Below are positions 1 to 8,415 of a stretch of 25,472 bases of DNA, in pieces. Each line of letters starts with the position of its first letter. Position 1 is the stretch's first letter. The translations under genes were made by a program, and so were the position numbers. Below the pieces are notes generated by a model. It was not told where the DNA came from, did not search any database, and saw only the letters and a list, made by a program, of their open reading frames with translations. Origin of the DNA: Methylaequor sp002691245 (GTDB lineage Bacteria; Pseudomonadota; Alphaproteobacteria; Methylaequorales; Methylaequoraceae); contig NZHH01000026.1 of assembly GCA_002691245.1 (NCBI GenBank), positions 1-25,472 on the forward strand. Reading direction: 5' to 3'.

Positions 1-29
1 GTGTTAAATGAGTTTAGAAGATTTGTAGA

Positions 30-365
30 TTAACTGTAATAAGATTTACTTATAACATCTGATTTTAACTTATCTAAATCATTGTATTCATCAGATATTT
101 TGAAATCCTTTGATCTAACAATATCCTCAGTTAACAAAATGCAGTTGTTTGCTGTAACTTCAACAATTCCTGTGTTAACTAAGAATGTTTCAATAACTTT
201 TTTACTTTTATATATATAAACTTGCCCAATCCTTAAATAAGTAAGAAATGGCATATGATTTCTTAATACCCCAAAGTCTCCCTCAATACCTGGCATTATT
301 ACAAGATCAATCTCTTCGTTATATGCAATTTGATCCGGTGTAATGATTTCGAGTTTAAACGACAT
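30..365 (-). CDS. atpC: ATP synthase F1 epsilon subunit
   Basis: This is the epsilon subunit of the F1 rotor stalk, which links gamma to the c-ring on the cytoplasmic face of the membrane. The 111-residue protein starts MSFKLEIITPDQ and has the N-terminal beta-sandwich signature (MPGIEGDFGVL at about residues 24-34, then NHMPFLT). It is the last gene of the atpHAGDC cluster and starts 2 nt after the atpD stop. Family members are usually about 130-140 residues, with two C-terminal helices. Here only about 25 residues follow the sandwich, so the helical domain is reduced. The frame closes with a clean TAA at 30-32. Identity is secure from motif and position; the functional effect of the short tail is inference. 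Confidence 0.93.
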   Translation of the reverse strand: MSFKLEIITPDQIAYNEEIDLVIMPGIEGDFGVLRNHMPFLTYLRIGQVYIYKSKKVIETFLVNTGIVEVTANNCILLTEDIVRSKDFKISDEYNDLDKLKSDVISKSYYS

Positions 366-367
366 AC

Positions 368-1780
368 TTAGTTTTCTAACTTTTTTGCTTTTTGTATTGC
401 TTCTTCGATTGTACCCACCATGTAGAATGCAGCTTCTGGAATGTTATCATAATCTCCTTCAACCAAACCTTTGAATCCTTTAATTGTATCTTGCAGGCTA
501 ACGAATACACCAGGAGACCCTGTAAACACTTCAGCTACATGAAATGGTTGTGACAGAAACTTTTGTATTTTTCTAGCTCTGTCAACTACAAGCTTATCTT
601 CTTCTGATAATTCGTCCATTCCTAGAATTGCTATTATATCTTGAAGGGACTTATATTTCTGAAGTGTTTCTTGTACTTTTCTTGCAACAGCATAATGTTC
701 CTCTCCGATAACTCGAGGATCAAGGATTCTGGATGTTGAATCAAGAGGATCAACAGCTGGATAAATGCCTAGTTCAGCTATTTGTCTTGACAAAACTGTA
801 GTTGCGTCTAAATGAGCAAATGAAGTTGCTGGTGCAGGGTCAGTCAAATCGTCGGCGGGAACATAAATGGCTTGAACAGACGTTATAGAACCTTTGTTAG
901 TCGATGTGATTCTTTCTTGAAGAGCACCCATATCTGTAGATAGAGTAGGTTGATATCCTACTGCTGAAGGAATTCTTCCTAACAAAGCTGATACTTCAGA
1001 TCCTGCTTGCGTAAATCTAAAAATATTATCAACAAAAAGAAGAACGTCCTGTCCTTCCTCATCCCTAAAGTATTCTGCGAGAGTTAACCCAGTAAGTGCT
1101 ACTCTTGCTCTCGCGCCAGGAGGCTCATTCATTTGTCCATAGACAAGGGCTGCTTTTGACTCGTCACTGTCCAGTTTAATTACACCTGATTCTATCATCT
1201 CATAGTACAAATCATTCCCTTCTCTTGTTCTTTCTCCTACTCCAGCAAAAACTGAATATCCACCATGTCCTTTAGCTATATTATTAATTAGCTCCATAAT
1301 TAAAACTGTTTTTCCAACTCCAGCTCCTCCAAATAACCCTATTTTTCCTCCTTTAGCATATGGAGCTAAAAGATCCACAACTTTGATACCTGTTACTAGA
1401 ATTTCAGTTTCTGTAGATTGATCTGTAAACTCTGGAGCTTCTTTATGAATAGGCGCTTTTAATTTTGTTTTCAAGGGGCCCCTTTCATCAACAGGTTCTC
1501 CTACTACATTTAGAATCCTTCCAAGTGTTTCTGGTCCAACTGGGACTGATATTGGGTTTCCAGTATCCAACACGTTTTGCCCCCTAGTAAGTCCATCAGT
1601 AGAGTCCATTGCTATTGTTCTAACTGTATTTTCTCCAAGGTGCTGAGCGACCTCAAGAACTAGCTCTTTCCCATCATGGTTAACTAATAAAGCATCTAGA
1701 ATTTGTGGTAATTTTTCTTCAAAATTAACATCAACTACAGCTCCTAAAATCTGTTTTATTTTTCCCTCATTTTTACTCAT
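368..1780 (-). CDS. atpD: ATP synthase F1 beta subunit
   Basis: This is the catalytic beta subunit of F1, which makes ATP from ADP and phosphate. The 470 residues match the family length. Walker A GGAGVGKT lies at 151-158, the catalytic glutamate is E183 in GERTREG, Walker B ends at D251 in LLFVDNIFRF, and the C-terminal DELSEED loop is at 389-395, so every active-site element is intact. The ATG start is preceded by an AAGGAG ribosome site 8 nt upstream, one of the clearest in the window. It lies 18 nt after atpG and 2 nt before atpC and is presumably cotranscribed with both. Confidence 0.99.
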   Translation of the reverse strand: MSKNEGKIKQILGAVVDVNFEEKLPQILDALLVNHDGKELVLEVAQHLGENTVRTIAMDSTDGLTRGQNVLDTGNPISVPVGPETLGRILNVVGEPVDERGPLKTKLKAPIHKEAPEFTDQSTETEILVTGIKVVDLLAPYAKGGKIGLFGGAGVGKTVLIMELINNIAKGHGGYSVFAGVGERTREGNDLYYEMIESGVIKLDSDESKAALVYGQMNEPPGARARVALTGLTLAEYFRDEEGQDVLLFVDNIFRFTQAGSEVSALLGRIPSAVGYQPTLSTDMGALQERITSTNKGSITSVQAIYVPADDLTDPAPATSFAHLDATTVLSRQIAELGIYPAVDPLDSTSRILDPRVIGEEHYAVARKVQETLQKYKSLQDIIAILGMDELSEEDKLVVDRARKIQKFLSQPFHVAEVFTGSPGVFVSLQDTIKGFKGLVEGDYDNIPEAAFYMVGTIEEAIQKAKKLEN

Positions 1781-1798
1781 TTCATAGTCTCCTTTTAT

Positions 1799-2665
1799 TT
1801 AAACGGCTTCTGCCCCTGATATTATTTCTATAAGTTCTTTTGTTATGAGTGCTTGCCTTGATCTATTGTAAAAAAGTGTAAGATTATCGATCATATCATT
1901 AGCGTTTCTGGTTGCATTGTCCATTGCAGTCATTCTTGACCCTTGCTCGCTAGCTAGGTTTTCTAATAGTGCAGTATGGATTTGAATGGCAATATTTTTA
2001 GGAATTATTTCATTAAGTATAACTTCTTCGTCTGGCTCGAAATCATAGGATTGTGACTGAGAAGGAGATACATCCTTCATTTGTTCTTTCAGTGGTAAAA
2101 GTTGAAGTGATTGAACATTTTGTGAAATAGCACTTTGAAATTTAGTATAAATTAAATGACATTCGTCAATTGTGTTATCTAGAAAAAGTTCTAGAATTTT
2201 ATCTCTTATTTCTCCTGCTAGTTCAAATTCAATTGATGGGTTTGCAATATCTGTAAAGTTTTTAAGAATTGAGTCTTTGCACATTCTTTTTAGAGAAAAA
2301 TAGGCTTTCTTTCCAACAAATATGTAATTAATTTTTAATCCTTTGTTGATAATTTCCATGGTTAGTTTTTTTGAAAACTTAATAATGGAACCATTGAACC
2401 CTCCACATAAACCTCTATCTGCTGAACATATTATTAAAAGTACGTTCTTTGTTTTTCTCTCGCCAAACTTAAATTTTTTAGATTTCTGATTTTTCACCAA
2501 GGAATTTACGATTTCGCTCATCTTTTTGGCATAGGGTCTTGTTTTTTCAGCATTATTTTGAGCTCTTTTCAATTTGGCAGCAGCAACCATTTTCATGGCA
2601 GACGTTATTTTTTTTGTTGATTTAACACTAGATATTCTGTTTCTTAGATCTTTAAGACTAGGCAT
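1799..2665 (-). CDS. atpG: ATP synthase F1 gamma subunit
   Basis: This is the central rotor shaft of F1, turning inside the alpha3beta3 hexamer. The protein has 288 residues, normal for the family. Both conserved coiled-coil ends are present: the N terminus (MPSLKDLRNRI, then TKKITSAMKMVAAAKL) and the C terminus (about 255-288, with YNRSRQALITKEL and IISGAEA). The middle contains SADRGLCGGFN. The start lies inside the end of atpA, an 8-nt overlap at 2658-2665, with an AGAGGAG ribosome site upstream inside atpA. This suggests translational coupling of the two genes. Confidence 0.98.
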   Translation of the reverse strand: MPSLKDLRNRISSVKSTKKITSAMKMVAAAKLKRAQNNAEKTRPYAKKMSEIVNSLVKNQKSKKFKFGERKTKNVLLIICSADRGLCGGFNGSIIKFSKKLTMEIINKGLKINYIFVGKKAYFSLKRMCKDSILKNFTDIANPSIEFELAGEIRDKILELFLDNTIDECHLIYTKFQSAISQNVQSLQLLPLKEQMKDVSPSQSQSYDFEPDEEVILNEIIPKNIAIQIHTALLENLASEQGSRMTAMDNATRNANDMIDNLTLFYNRSRQALITKELIEIISGAEAV

Positions 2666-4202
2666 TTTTCTCCTCTAAAAAATTTTTTGAAGTTTTCTCC
2701 AAAAATTTATTAATTTGATCCTCTAATTCTTTACTCAAAGATTGTTCTTTTTTTATGGTCTCAAGAATCTTTTTTCCTTCTGTTCTAACTTTATCTAAAA
2801 GGTAATTTTCAAAATCTGTAATTGCGGAAATATCTATATTGTCTAAGAACCCCTTAACACCTGAATAAATAACGATGACTTGTTCCTCTACTTTAAGCGG
2901 TAAATATTGTGGTTGTTTGAGAATTTCAGTGAGCCTTCTGCCTCTCTCCAAAAGGTTTCTTGTGGATTGATCTAAGTCTGATGCAAATTGAGAAAAGGCT
3001 TCCATCTCTCTAAATTGAGCTAGATCAAGCTTTATAGATCCTGATACTTGTTTCATAGCTTTTATTTGAGCAGCAGAACCTACCCTGCTAACGGACAAGC
3101 CAACATTTACAGCAGGTCTAATACCTTTGAAAAAAAGTTCCGTTTCTAGAAATATCTGACCATCTGTTATGGATATTACATTTGTAGGAATGTAAGCTGA
3201 AACATCTCCAGCTTGAGTTTCAATTACCGGTAAGGATGTAAGTGAACCAAGACCACTTTTTTCTCCCATTTTTGCAGCACGCTCAAGTAATCTAGAATGT
3301 ATGTAGAAAACATCGCCTGGAAACGCTTCTCTACCTGGTGGTCTTCTTAACAGAAGCGACATTTGTCTGTAAGCTACAGCTTGTTTGGACAAATCATCGT
3401 AAAAAATTACTCCGTGCATACCATTATCTCTAAAGAATTCTCCCATTGCGCAACCAGTGTACGGTGCAAGAAATTGCAAGGGTGCTGGATCAGAGGCGGT
3501 TGCTGCCACAACAATTGAATATTTCATTGCATCGTTGTCTTCAAGTGTTTTTACAATTTGAGCAACTGTTGATCTTTTCTGACCAATTGAAACATAGATG
3601 CAATAAAGTTTTTTTGATTCATCATCAGAATTATTAACCTCTTTTTGATTTATGATGGTATCAATAATAACAGAGGTTTTCCCAGTTTGTCGGTCACCAA
3701 TTATTAGTTCTCTTTGGCCACGCCCAATTGGTATCAGGCTATCAATAGCTTTAATTCCAGTTTGCATCGGTTCATGAACTGATTTTCTTGGAATAATTCC
3801 AGGTGCTTTTAGTTCAGCTCTTCTGTATTTAATATCTTTCAAAGGTCCTTTGCCATCTATAGGGTTGCCTAATCCATCAACCACTCTTCCAAGTAGTGAT
3901 TTTCCAGTTGGCACTTCAACAATTGATTCTGTTCTTTTTACAATGTCTCCTTCTTTTATGGATTTATCGCTTCCGAATATTACAACACCAACATTATCGT
4001 TTTCCAAATTTAAAGCCATACCTTTGACTTTCCCTGGAAATTCAACCATTTCACCTGCCTGAACATTGTCTAGCCCATAAACCCTTGCAATCCCATCGCC
4101 GACGGTTAGTACCGTTCCAACTTCAGATATTTTTGGCTCATCTCCAAGATTTTTAATCTCAGTCTTGAGAATTTCAGATATTTCAGATGCATCGATTGTC
4201 AT
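2658..4202 (-). CDS. atpA: ATP synthase F1 alpha subunit
   Basis: This is the non-catalytic nucleotide-binding alpha subunit of the F1 hexamer. It has 514 residues. The P-loop GDRQTGKT is at 169-176, and the arginine finger that reaches the beta catalytic site is R373 in SVSRVGSAAQ, at the same number as in the classic alpha subunits. The N-terminal crown domain (VGTVLTVGDGIARVYGL) begins near residue 27. The ATG start has an AAAGAAAGG-like ribosome site upstream. The gene lies 15 nt downstream of atpH and overlaps atpG. Confidence 0.99.
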   Translation of the reverse strand: MTIDASEISEILKTEIKNLGDEPKISEVGTVLTVGDGIARVYGLDNVQAGEMVEFPGKVKGMALNLENDNVGVVIFGSDKSIKEGDIVKRTESIVEVPTGKSLLGRVVDGLGNPIDGKGPLKDIKYRRAELKAPGIIPRKSVHEPMQTGIKAIDSLIPIGRGQRELIIGDRQTGKTSVIIDTIINQKEVNNSDDESKKLYCIYVSIGQKRSTVAQIVKTLEDNDAMKYSIVVAATASDPAPLQFLAPYTGCAMGEFFRDNGMHGVIFYDDLSKQAVAYRQMSLLLRRPPGREAFPGDVFYIHSRLLERAAKMGEKSGLGSLTSLPVIETQAGDVSAYIPTNVISITDGQIFLETELFFKGIRPAVNVGLSVSRVGSAAQIKAMKQVSGSIKLDLAQFREMEAFSQFASDLDQSTRNLLERGRRLTEILKQPQYLPLKVEEQVIVIYSGVKGFLDNIDISAITDFENYLLDKVRTEGKKILETIKKEQSLSKELEDQINKFLEKTSKNFLEEKNA

Positions 4203-4217
4203 TTAATTAACCTTTCT

Positions 4218-4760
4218 TTAGATTTTAAAATCAACTAATTTTGATTTGATAGAATTATCTATCATTATGGAATTTATTTTTATAATAACGCCACCAATAA
4301 TTTCTTTTTTCACGATTTTTTTTAGTTTAATTTTTAATTTTAGAACATTGGATAATTTTTGCTTTAGTTGTTCTTCAGTTTCTTTTTCTAAAGGTTCAGC
4401 AGTGGTTATTACAATTTCTGTTAATCCATCTCTTATATCCAAAGATTTTCTAAATTCATTGAAGATTTTTTTATAAAAAAGGATTTTACCGTGTTTAGCT
4501 AGTACTTTTATAAAACCTTGAAAGATATTATTGTAAGATAGCTTTTTACATAAATTGCTTAATAATTCTGATTTTTTTTTTGAGTTTATAAGAGGATTAT
4601 TGATAAATTTTGAAAAGTCCAGAGAACTTTGTATTGTTGATGTGAAATGCTTAAAATTCTTTGAAATTTCAATTAGTTCATCTTTATCTGATGCTGAAAT
4701 GATTAATGCATTAGCATAACGATGACAAATTTCGTTTGTATTTTGTGATCTGTTCGTCAA
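4218..4760 (-). CDS. atpH: ATP synthase F1 delta subunit (OSCP)
   Basis: This is the delta/OSCP subunit, which joins the peripheral stalk to the top of F1. The 180 residues fit the family. Visible features are the N-terminal helical domain (RYANALIISASDK near residue 14) and the C-terminal signature around EKETEEQLKQKLS, then IIGGVIIKINSIMIDNSIKSKL. It is the first gene of the F1 cluster. No ATG fits the N terminus. The best start is TTG at 4758-4760, preceded by AGAGG with a 5-nt spacer. F0 genes (atpB, atpE, atpF) are absent, as is usual where alphaproteobacteria split the F0 and F1 operons. Confidence 0.93.
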   Translation of the reverse strand: MTNRSQNTNEICHRYANALIISASDKDELIEISKNFKHFTSTIQSSLDFSKFINNPLINSKKKSELLSNLCKKLSYNNIFQGFIKVLAKHGKILFYKKIFNEFRKSLDIRDGLTEIVITTAEPLEKETEEQLKQKLSNVLKLKIKLKKIVKKEIIGGVIIKINSIMIDNSIKSKLVDFKI

Positions 4761-4782
4761 GTCTACCTCTAAATTATTCTTG

Positions 4783-4811
4783 TTATTAGCATAAGAAAAG
4801 TCTTATATCAA
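4783..4811 (-). promoter_or_regulatory. Candidate promoter before atpH
   Basis: In the 64-bp priA-atpH gap, reading the minus strand, TTGATA (4806-4811) is followed after 17 nt by TAATAA (4783-4788), then the AGAGG ribosome site and the TTG start of atpH. The -10 match is weak (3 of 6 bases). The gap could equally be plain operon spacing, since priA reads into atpH. Confidence 0.25.
4791..4806. repeat. Short inverted repeat between priA and atpH
   Basis: This is a perfect 6-bp inverted repeat, ATAAGA-AAAG-TCTTAT on the plus strand. It contains little GC and is not followed by a T tract on the minus strand, so it is a poor terminator. It overlaps the spacer of the candidate atpH promoter and could be a protein site or chance. 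Confidence 0.25.
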
Positions 4812-4824
4812 TATCAGATAATTT

Positions 4825-6792
4825 TTATATAAAGTTAATTGGATCTACATCAATAAATAGCTTAATAGGCGGTGGTATTTTAATTTTTATTAAATAATTT
4901 TTTACTATCCCTTGTATTTCATTCTCTTTTTTCATTTTAATTAAAATTCTGTATCTATAATTTAAATTCTTTTTGTACAAAATAGCTGGAGCAGGACCAA
5001 ATATTGATAAGTCTTTAAATCTATTTTGCAAAAGTTCAGAGTAACTACTAGAAAAATTTTTAACATACTTTTCTGTTTTTGATGAAAATATTATAGAAAT
5101 ATAAGTTACAAATGGTGGTTGCATATTTTTCTTTCTATTTCCAAGCTCAGAGTCAACAAATCTTTTGACATTCTGAAATTTGCATAATTCAATTACTGGA
5201 TGTGTGGGTTGAAGTGTTTGAATAAAAACCTCCCCTTTTAAATTTTTCCTTCCTGCTCTTCCTGCCACTTGAGTAACTTGTTGAAACGTTTTCTCTGATG
5301 ACCTAAAGTCGAAATCATTTAAAACATTATCAATATTTATTATTCCAACTGTTTTAAGTGATGGAAAATGATGACCTTTTGATATTAATTGAGTTCCTAT
5401 GATTATATTAACTTTATTGGAAATAATTTTAGAAATAATATCTTTAAACGCTCTGGCATTTTTGACAGAATCACTTGATAATATAGTTGTACTAGCATTT
5501 GGAAATAATTCTGAAATTAATTCTGAAACTTTTTCTACACCAGTTCCTGCAAGACTCATACTATTTTTAGTTTTACAAGAGGGACATTTGTTTTCAAAAA
5601 ATTCTTTGTAATTACAATGGTGGCACAACAAATAACTTTTCTCTTTATAATTATGAAGAACCAAACTTGAATGACAATTTTTACATGTTTTTGAAAAACC
5701 ACAACTTTTACAAATAACAAATGATGCATATCCTCTTTTATTTATAAATAAAAGTGTTTGGTAGTTTTCTTTTAAGTTATTTTGAATGCTCTCCTTAAGT
5801 TCTTTAGAAATTATTTCTTTTTCTTTTTTCATATCAATAATTTTTATTTCCGGAAGATCTGAGTTATTCACTCTCTTATTGAGTTTAAAATGCCAAAATT
5901 TTTTTAAATTAACATTATAATATGATTCAAGAGACGGGGTTGCAGAGCTCAAAATAACCATGCAATTTGAATTTTTTGCTCTCACGATGGAAAAGTCTCT
6001 GGCATTGATAATAATTTGCTCTTCTTGTTTGTAGGAGCTGTCGTGTTCCTCGTCTACAACTAACAAACCCAGATTTACAAAGGGTAAAAACAGTGCTGAT
6101 CGTGTACCAACAATAAGCTTGAGCTTATTTTTGTTGATTGAGGACCAAATATTCTCTCTTTGACTTTTTTTTATTGAAGAATGATAAATAACAGGATTAA
6201 GTCCAAAGTCTTTTTTTATTTCATTTACCCATTGATTAGTAAGAATTATTTCTGGTACCAAAATTAAGCATTGAAAACCTCTGTCAACGACCTCTTTTAC
6301 TTTTGTCATGTAGACTCTGGTTTTGCCTGAACCTGTTATTCCTTCTAAAAGGATGACATTAAATTTCTGAAAATTAATATTTGAGATATTATTGATAACG
6401 TCTTTTTGACCGGAATTCAGATTTAGGTTTGCTGATTTGTAGGATTTTGTTAACAAATATTCTTTATTAAAATTATTTCTTTTTGGTAAATTTGAAAGAA
6501 ATAATTTTAGTATCATTGCAGCATTATTGCAGCTATACCTTGAAATGAATTTCAAACTCTCTAAAACTTCTTTTTGAAAAATAAAATATTCAATTATTCT
6601 TATAATTTTTTTTAATGGTTGTTGAATTTTCTTTTCTGTGGTGTTGATGATGAGACCTACAATTTTTTTGTTTTTAAAATCTACCTCAACGAGTTTACCT
6701 AAATAATTATTATTTTGATCATTTGAGGTATCAGGTCCCTCGTAATAAAATGTTTTACGAATAGGAAGTGGTAATAATATCTCGTAAATCAT
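4825..6792 (-). CDS. priA: Primosomal replication restart helicase PriA
   Basis: PriA is a 3'-5' superfamily 2 DNA helicase that recognises stalled forks and reloads the replisome. Counting from the ATG at 6790-6792 (655 residues): N-terminal 3'-end-binding domain (MIYEILLPLPIRKTF), Walker A GITGSGKT at 151-158, DEEHD at 247-251, four CxxC pairs binding two zincs (C361/C364, C370/C373, C390/C393, C403/C406), GTQLISKGHHFP near 466-477, and motif VI QVAGRAGR at 508-515. It is somewhat shorter than the usual roughly 730 residues, mainly in the N-terminal half. An in-frame TTG two codons upstream is less likely as the start. There is no ribosome site, and TATAAT ends 6 nt before the ATG, which fits a leaderless message. 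Confidence 0.97.
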   Translation of the reverse strand: MIYEILLPLPIRKTFYYEGPDTSNDQNNNYLGKLVEVDFKNKKIVGLIINTTEKKIQQPLKKIIRIIEYFIFQKEVLESLKFISRYSCNNAAMILKLFLSNLPKRNNFNKEYLLTKSYKSANLNLNSGQKDVINNISNINFQKFNVILLEGITGSGKTRVYMTKVKEVVDRGFQCLILVPEIILTNQWVNEIKKDFGLNPVIYHSSIKKSQRENIWSSINKNKLKLIVGTRSALFLPFVNLGLLVVDEEHDSSYKQEEQIIINARDFSIVRAKNSNCMVILSSATPSLESYYNVNLKKFWHFKLNKRVNNSDLPEIKIIDMKKEKEIISKELKESIQNNLKENYQTLLFINKRGYASFVICKSCGFSKTCKNCHSSLVLHNYKEKSYLLCHHCNYKEFFENKCPSCKTKNSMSLAGTGVEKVSELISELFPNASTTILSSDSVKNARAFKDIISKIISNKVNIIIGTQLISKGHHFPSLKTVGIINIDNVLNDFDFRSSEKTFQQVTQVAGRAGRKNLKGEVFIQTLQPTHPVIELCKFQNVKRFVDSELGNRKKNMQPPFVTYISIIFSSKTEKYVKNFSSSYSELLQNRFKDLSIFGPAPAILYKKNLNYRYRILIKMKKENEIQGIVKNYLIKIKIPPPIKLFIDVDPINFI

Positions 6793-6798
6793 TAGCAA

Positions 6799-6804
6799 AT
6801 TATA
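6799..6804 (-). promoter_or_regulatory. priA -10 box, leaderless geometry
   Basis: A perfect TATAAT on the minus strand ends 6 nt before the priA ATG, which would place the transcription start at or next to the A of the start codon. I see no convincing -35 box. The position in a 68-bp divergent gap supports a promoter. The leaderless reading is inference. Confidence 0.45.
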
Positions 6805-6825
6805 ACAAATAAATTTATGAAAACA

Positions 6826-6856
6826 TTGTTTAATATCTTTTATGAAATATTATAAT
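6826..6856 (+). promoter_or_regulatory. Candidate DUF484-xerC promoter
   Basis: TTGTTT (6826-6831) is followed by TATTAT at 6848-6853 (16-nt spacer) or a perfect TATAAT at 6851-6856 (19-nt spacer). The TATAAT ends only 4 nt before the ATG at 6861, so this transcript would also be nearly leaderless. No ribosome site is visible. Confidence 0.4.
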
Positions 6857-6860
6857 TTTG

Positions 6861-7517
6861 ATGATAAAAAAAAAAATAAAAAAAAATCAAATACTAGATT
6901 TCCTTGAGCAAAATCCTAATTTTTTTATTGAAAATCAAGACATACTTTCAAAAATAAATTTCCCATTAGTACAAAGAAAGAATAATGAAAGTCATAAAGT
7001 TATATCTTTCAAAGATTGGATTATCTTCAATCTTAAAAAAGTTCAAAGAAAAATTATTGAAAATGCCAAATATAACTTTGTAACACAGACAAAGGTTCAC
7101 CGTATTGTACTGGAAATTATAAAAAAAAAAAATTTTTCTAAATTAATAACTCTTTTAATTAAAGAATTACCAAAAACATTTGAATTAGAGATTGTAAGTA
7201 TTGTAACCAGTGATTTGAAAATTTCTGAAAAGTTTAATCTAATTTATAAAACAAAAGAATCAATTGATAAAATTTACGGAGATAAAAATAGACTGGTCAT
7301 GGATGCTGTTGAAAATGAGACAAACATATTTGAAACTAAAAATAAAATATACTCAAATGCTATTTTTTCTCTAGATAAAGAAATTTTCAAATCAGAATCG
7401 TTGCTTGTTTATGGAAGTAAAGATAAGCATTTTATAGATAATTCAGCCTACGATCTAATTTATTTCCTATCTAAGGTTTTACAAGAAAAATTAATACAAC
7501 TTTCAAATGAAAAATAA
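6861..7517 (+). CDS. DUF484 family protein (GAF-like), XerC partner gene
   Basis: This 218-residue protein belongs to the DUF484 family, GAF-like proteins of unknown function commonly encoded next to xerC in proteobacteria. The family N-terminal pattern is visible: FLEQNPNFFIENQDILSKINFP near residues 13-34, with the 'leave the last four residues' core being FLEQNPNFFIENQDIL. A Lys/Ile/Asn-rich helical stretch follows, then a presumed GAF-like half from about residue 85. The start is ATG at 6861; a TTG one codon earlier is possible. It overlaps xerC by 11 nt, so the two are probably coupled. The first ten codons include A11 and A9 runs, and an A12 run lies at 7121-7132. The family is assigned from recalled pattern and context; the molecular role is unknown. 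Confidence 0.8.
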   Translation: MIKKKIKKNQILDFLEQNPNFFIENQDILSKINFPLVQRKNNESHKVISFKDWIIFNLKKVQRKIIENAKYNFVTQTKVHRIVLEIIKKKNFSKLITLLIKELPKTFELEIVSIVTSDLKISEKFNLIYKTKESIDKIYGDKNRLVMDAVENETNIFETKNKIYSNAIFSLDKEIFKSESLLVYGSKDKHFIDNSAYDLIYFLSKVLQEKLIQLSNEK

Positions 7518-8415
7518 TTTAAATAATAAAATTTCAGAATGGATTTTATGGATTGAGAGTGAAAAAAGATTAAGTTTAAATACCATAATTTCCTATGAAT
7601 CTGATCTGAAATCATTTTTGTATTTTCTTAAAAATCATTTTAACAATAAAGTTGATGAGAAACTTCTAGCCTCAATAGACGAAGATGACTTGTCAGGATG
7701 GTTTTATGAGAGAATACAGCATGGAACAAGTCATAGATCAAATGCAAGAGCACTCTCTTCATTGAAAAGTTTTTTTTCATTTTTAGTAAAAAAAAAAATG
7801 ATTAATGGCTCCAAAATTTTAAATTTAAAAGGACCAAAGTTTCTGGAATCTTTGCCTAGACCTCTATCAAAAAAACAAATAATGCAAATAATAGATGAAA
7901 TAAAAAATGAGAAGGTGAAATGGATTATGATGAGAGATTTATCTATTATATTAATGATGTGGGGCTATGGATTAAGAATAAGTGAAGTTTTAAATATTAA
8001 ATTAAAAGATACTTTTAAAGATGAAATTAGAGTTACAGGTAAAGGAAGTAAAGTTAGAATTATTCCAGTTGCGAATCAAATCATGGTTTTCTTAAAAAAA
8101 ATGGTTAATGAGAGTCCCTACTTATTCAATCCAGAAAGTTTTATTTTTATTGGAAAGAGGGGTGATCAATTAAAACCAGCAATAATTCAGAGAAAAATTA
8201 GAAATATACGAAAAAAATTTATCTTACCAGAAAATACAACACCACATTCTTTGAGACACACTTTTGCTACCGAACTTCTTCAAAATTTTGTTGACCTTCG
8301 TTCGATTCAGGAACTTTTAGGTCATTCATCCTTATCAACCACTCAAAAATATACATCTGTTAATAATGATTATTTAAAAAAAATATTAGAGGAAAAACAC
8401 CCTCTTTCAGATTAG
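7507..8415 (+). CDS. xerC: Tyrosine recombinase XerC
   Basis: This is a site-specific tyrosine recombinase that resolves chromosome dimers at dif together with XerD. The protein has 302 residues, the standard length. The N-terminal SAM-like DNA-binding domain covers about 1-110. The catalytic set is complete: R157 (GYGLRISE), K179 (TGKGSK), H247 and R250 (HSLRHTFA), H273 (LGHSSLSTTQ) and nucleophile Y282 (KYTSVN). Pairing with DUF484 favours XerC over XerD or a phage integrase. No phage or att-like sequence surrounds it. The ATG lies inside the end of DUF484, and its TAG abuts the stop codon of the opposing ACT gene. Confidence 0.93.
   Translation: MKNNLNNKISEWILWIESEKRLSLNTIISYESDLKSFLYFLKNHFNNKVDEKLLASIDEDDLSGWFYERIQHGTSHRSNARALSSLKSFFSFLVKKKMINGSKILNLKGPKFLESLPRPLSKKQIMQIIDEIKNEKVKWIMMRDLSIILMMWGYGLRISEVLNIKLKDTFKDEIRVTGKGSKVRIIPVANQIMVFLKKMVNESPYLFNPESFIFIGKRGDQLKPAIIQRKIRNIRKKFILPENTTPHSLRHTFATELLQNFVDLRSIQELLGHSSLSTTQKYTSVNNDYLKKILEEKHPLSD

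Noticed and set aside
7507..8415. XerC-like recombinase as evidence of a phage or integrative element
   Set aside because: It is paired with DUF484 next to priA-atp, the usual core location, with no att repeats, tRNA or cargo genes nearby.
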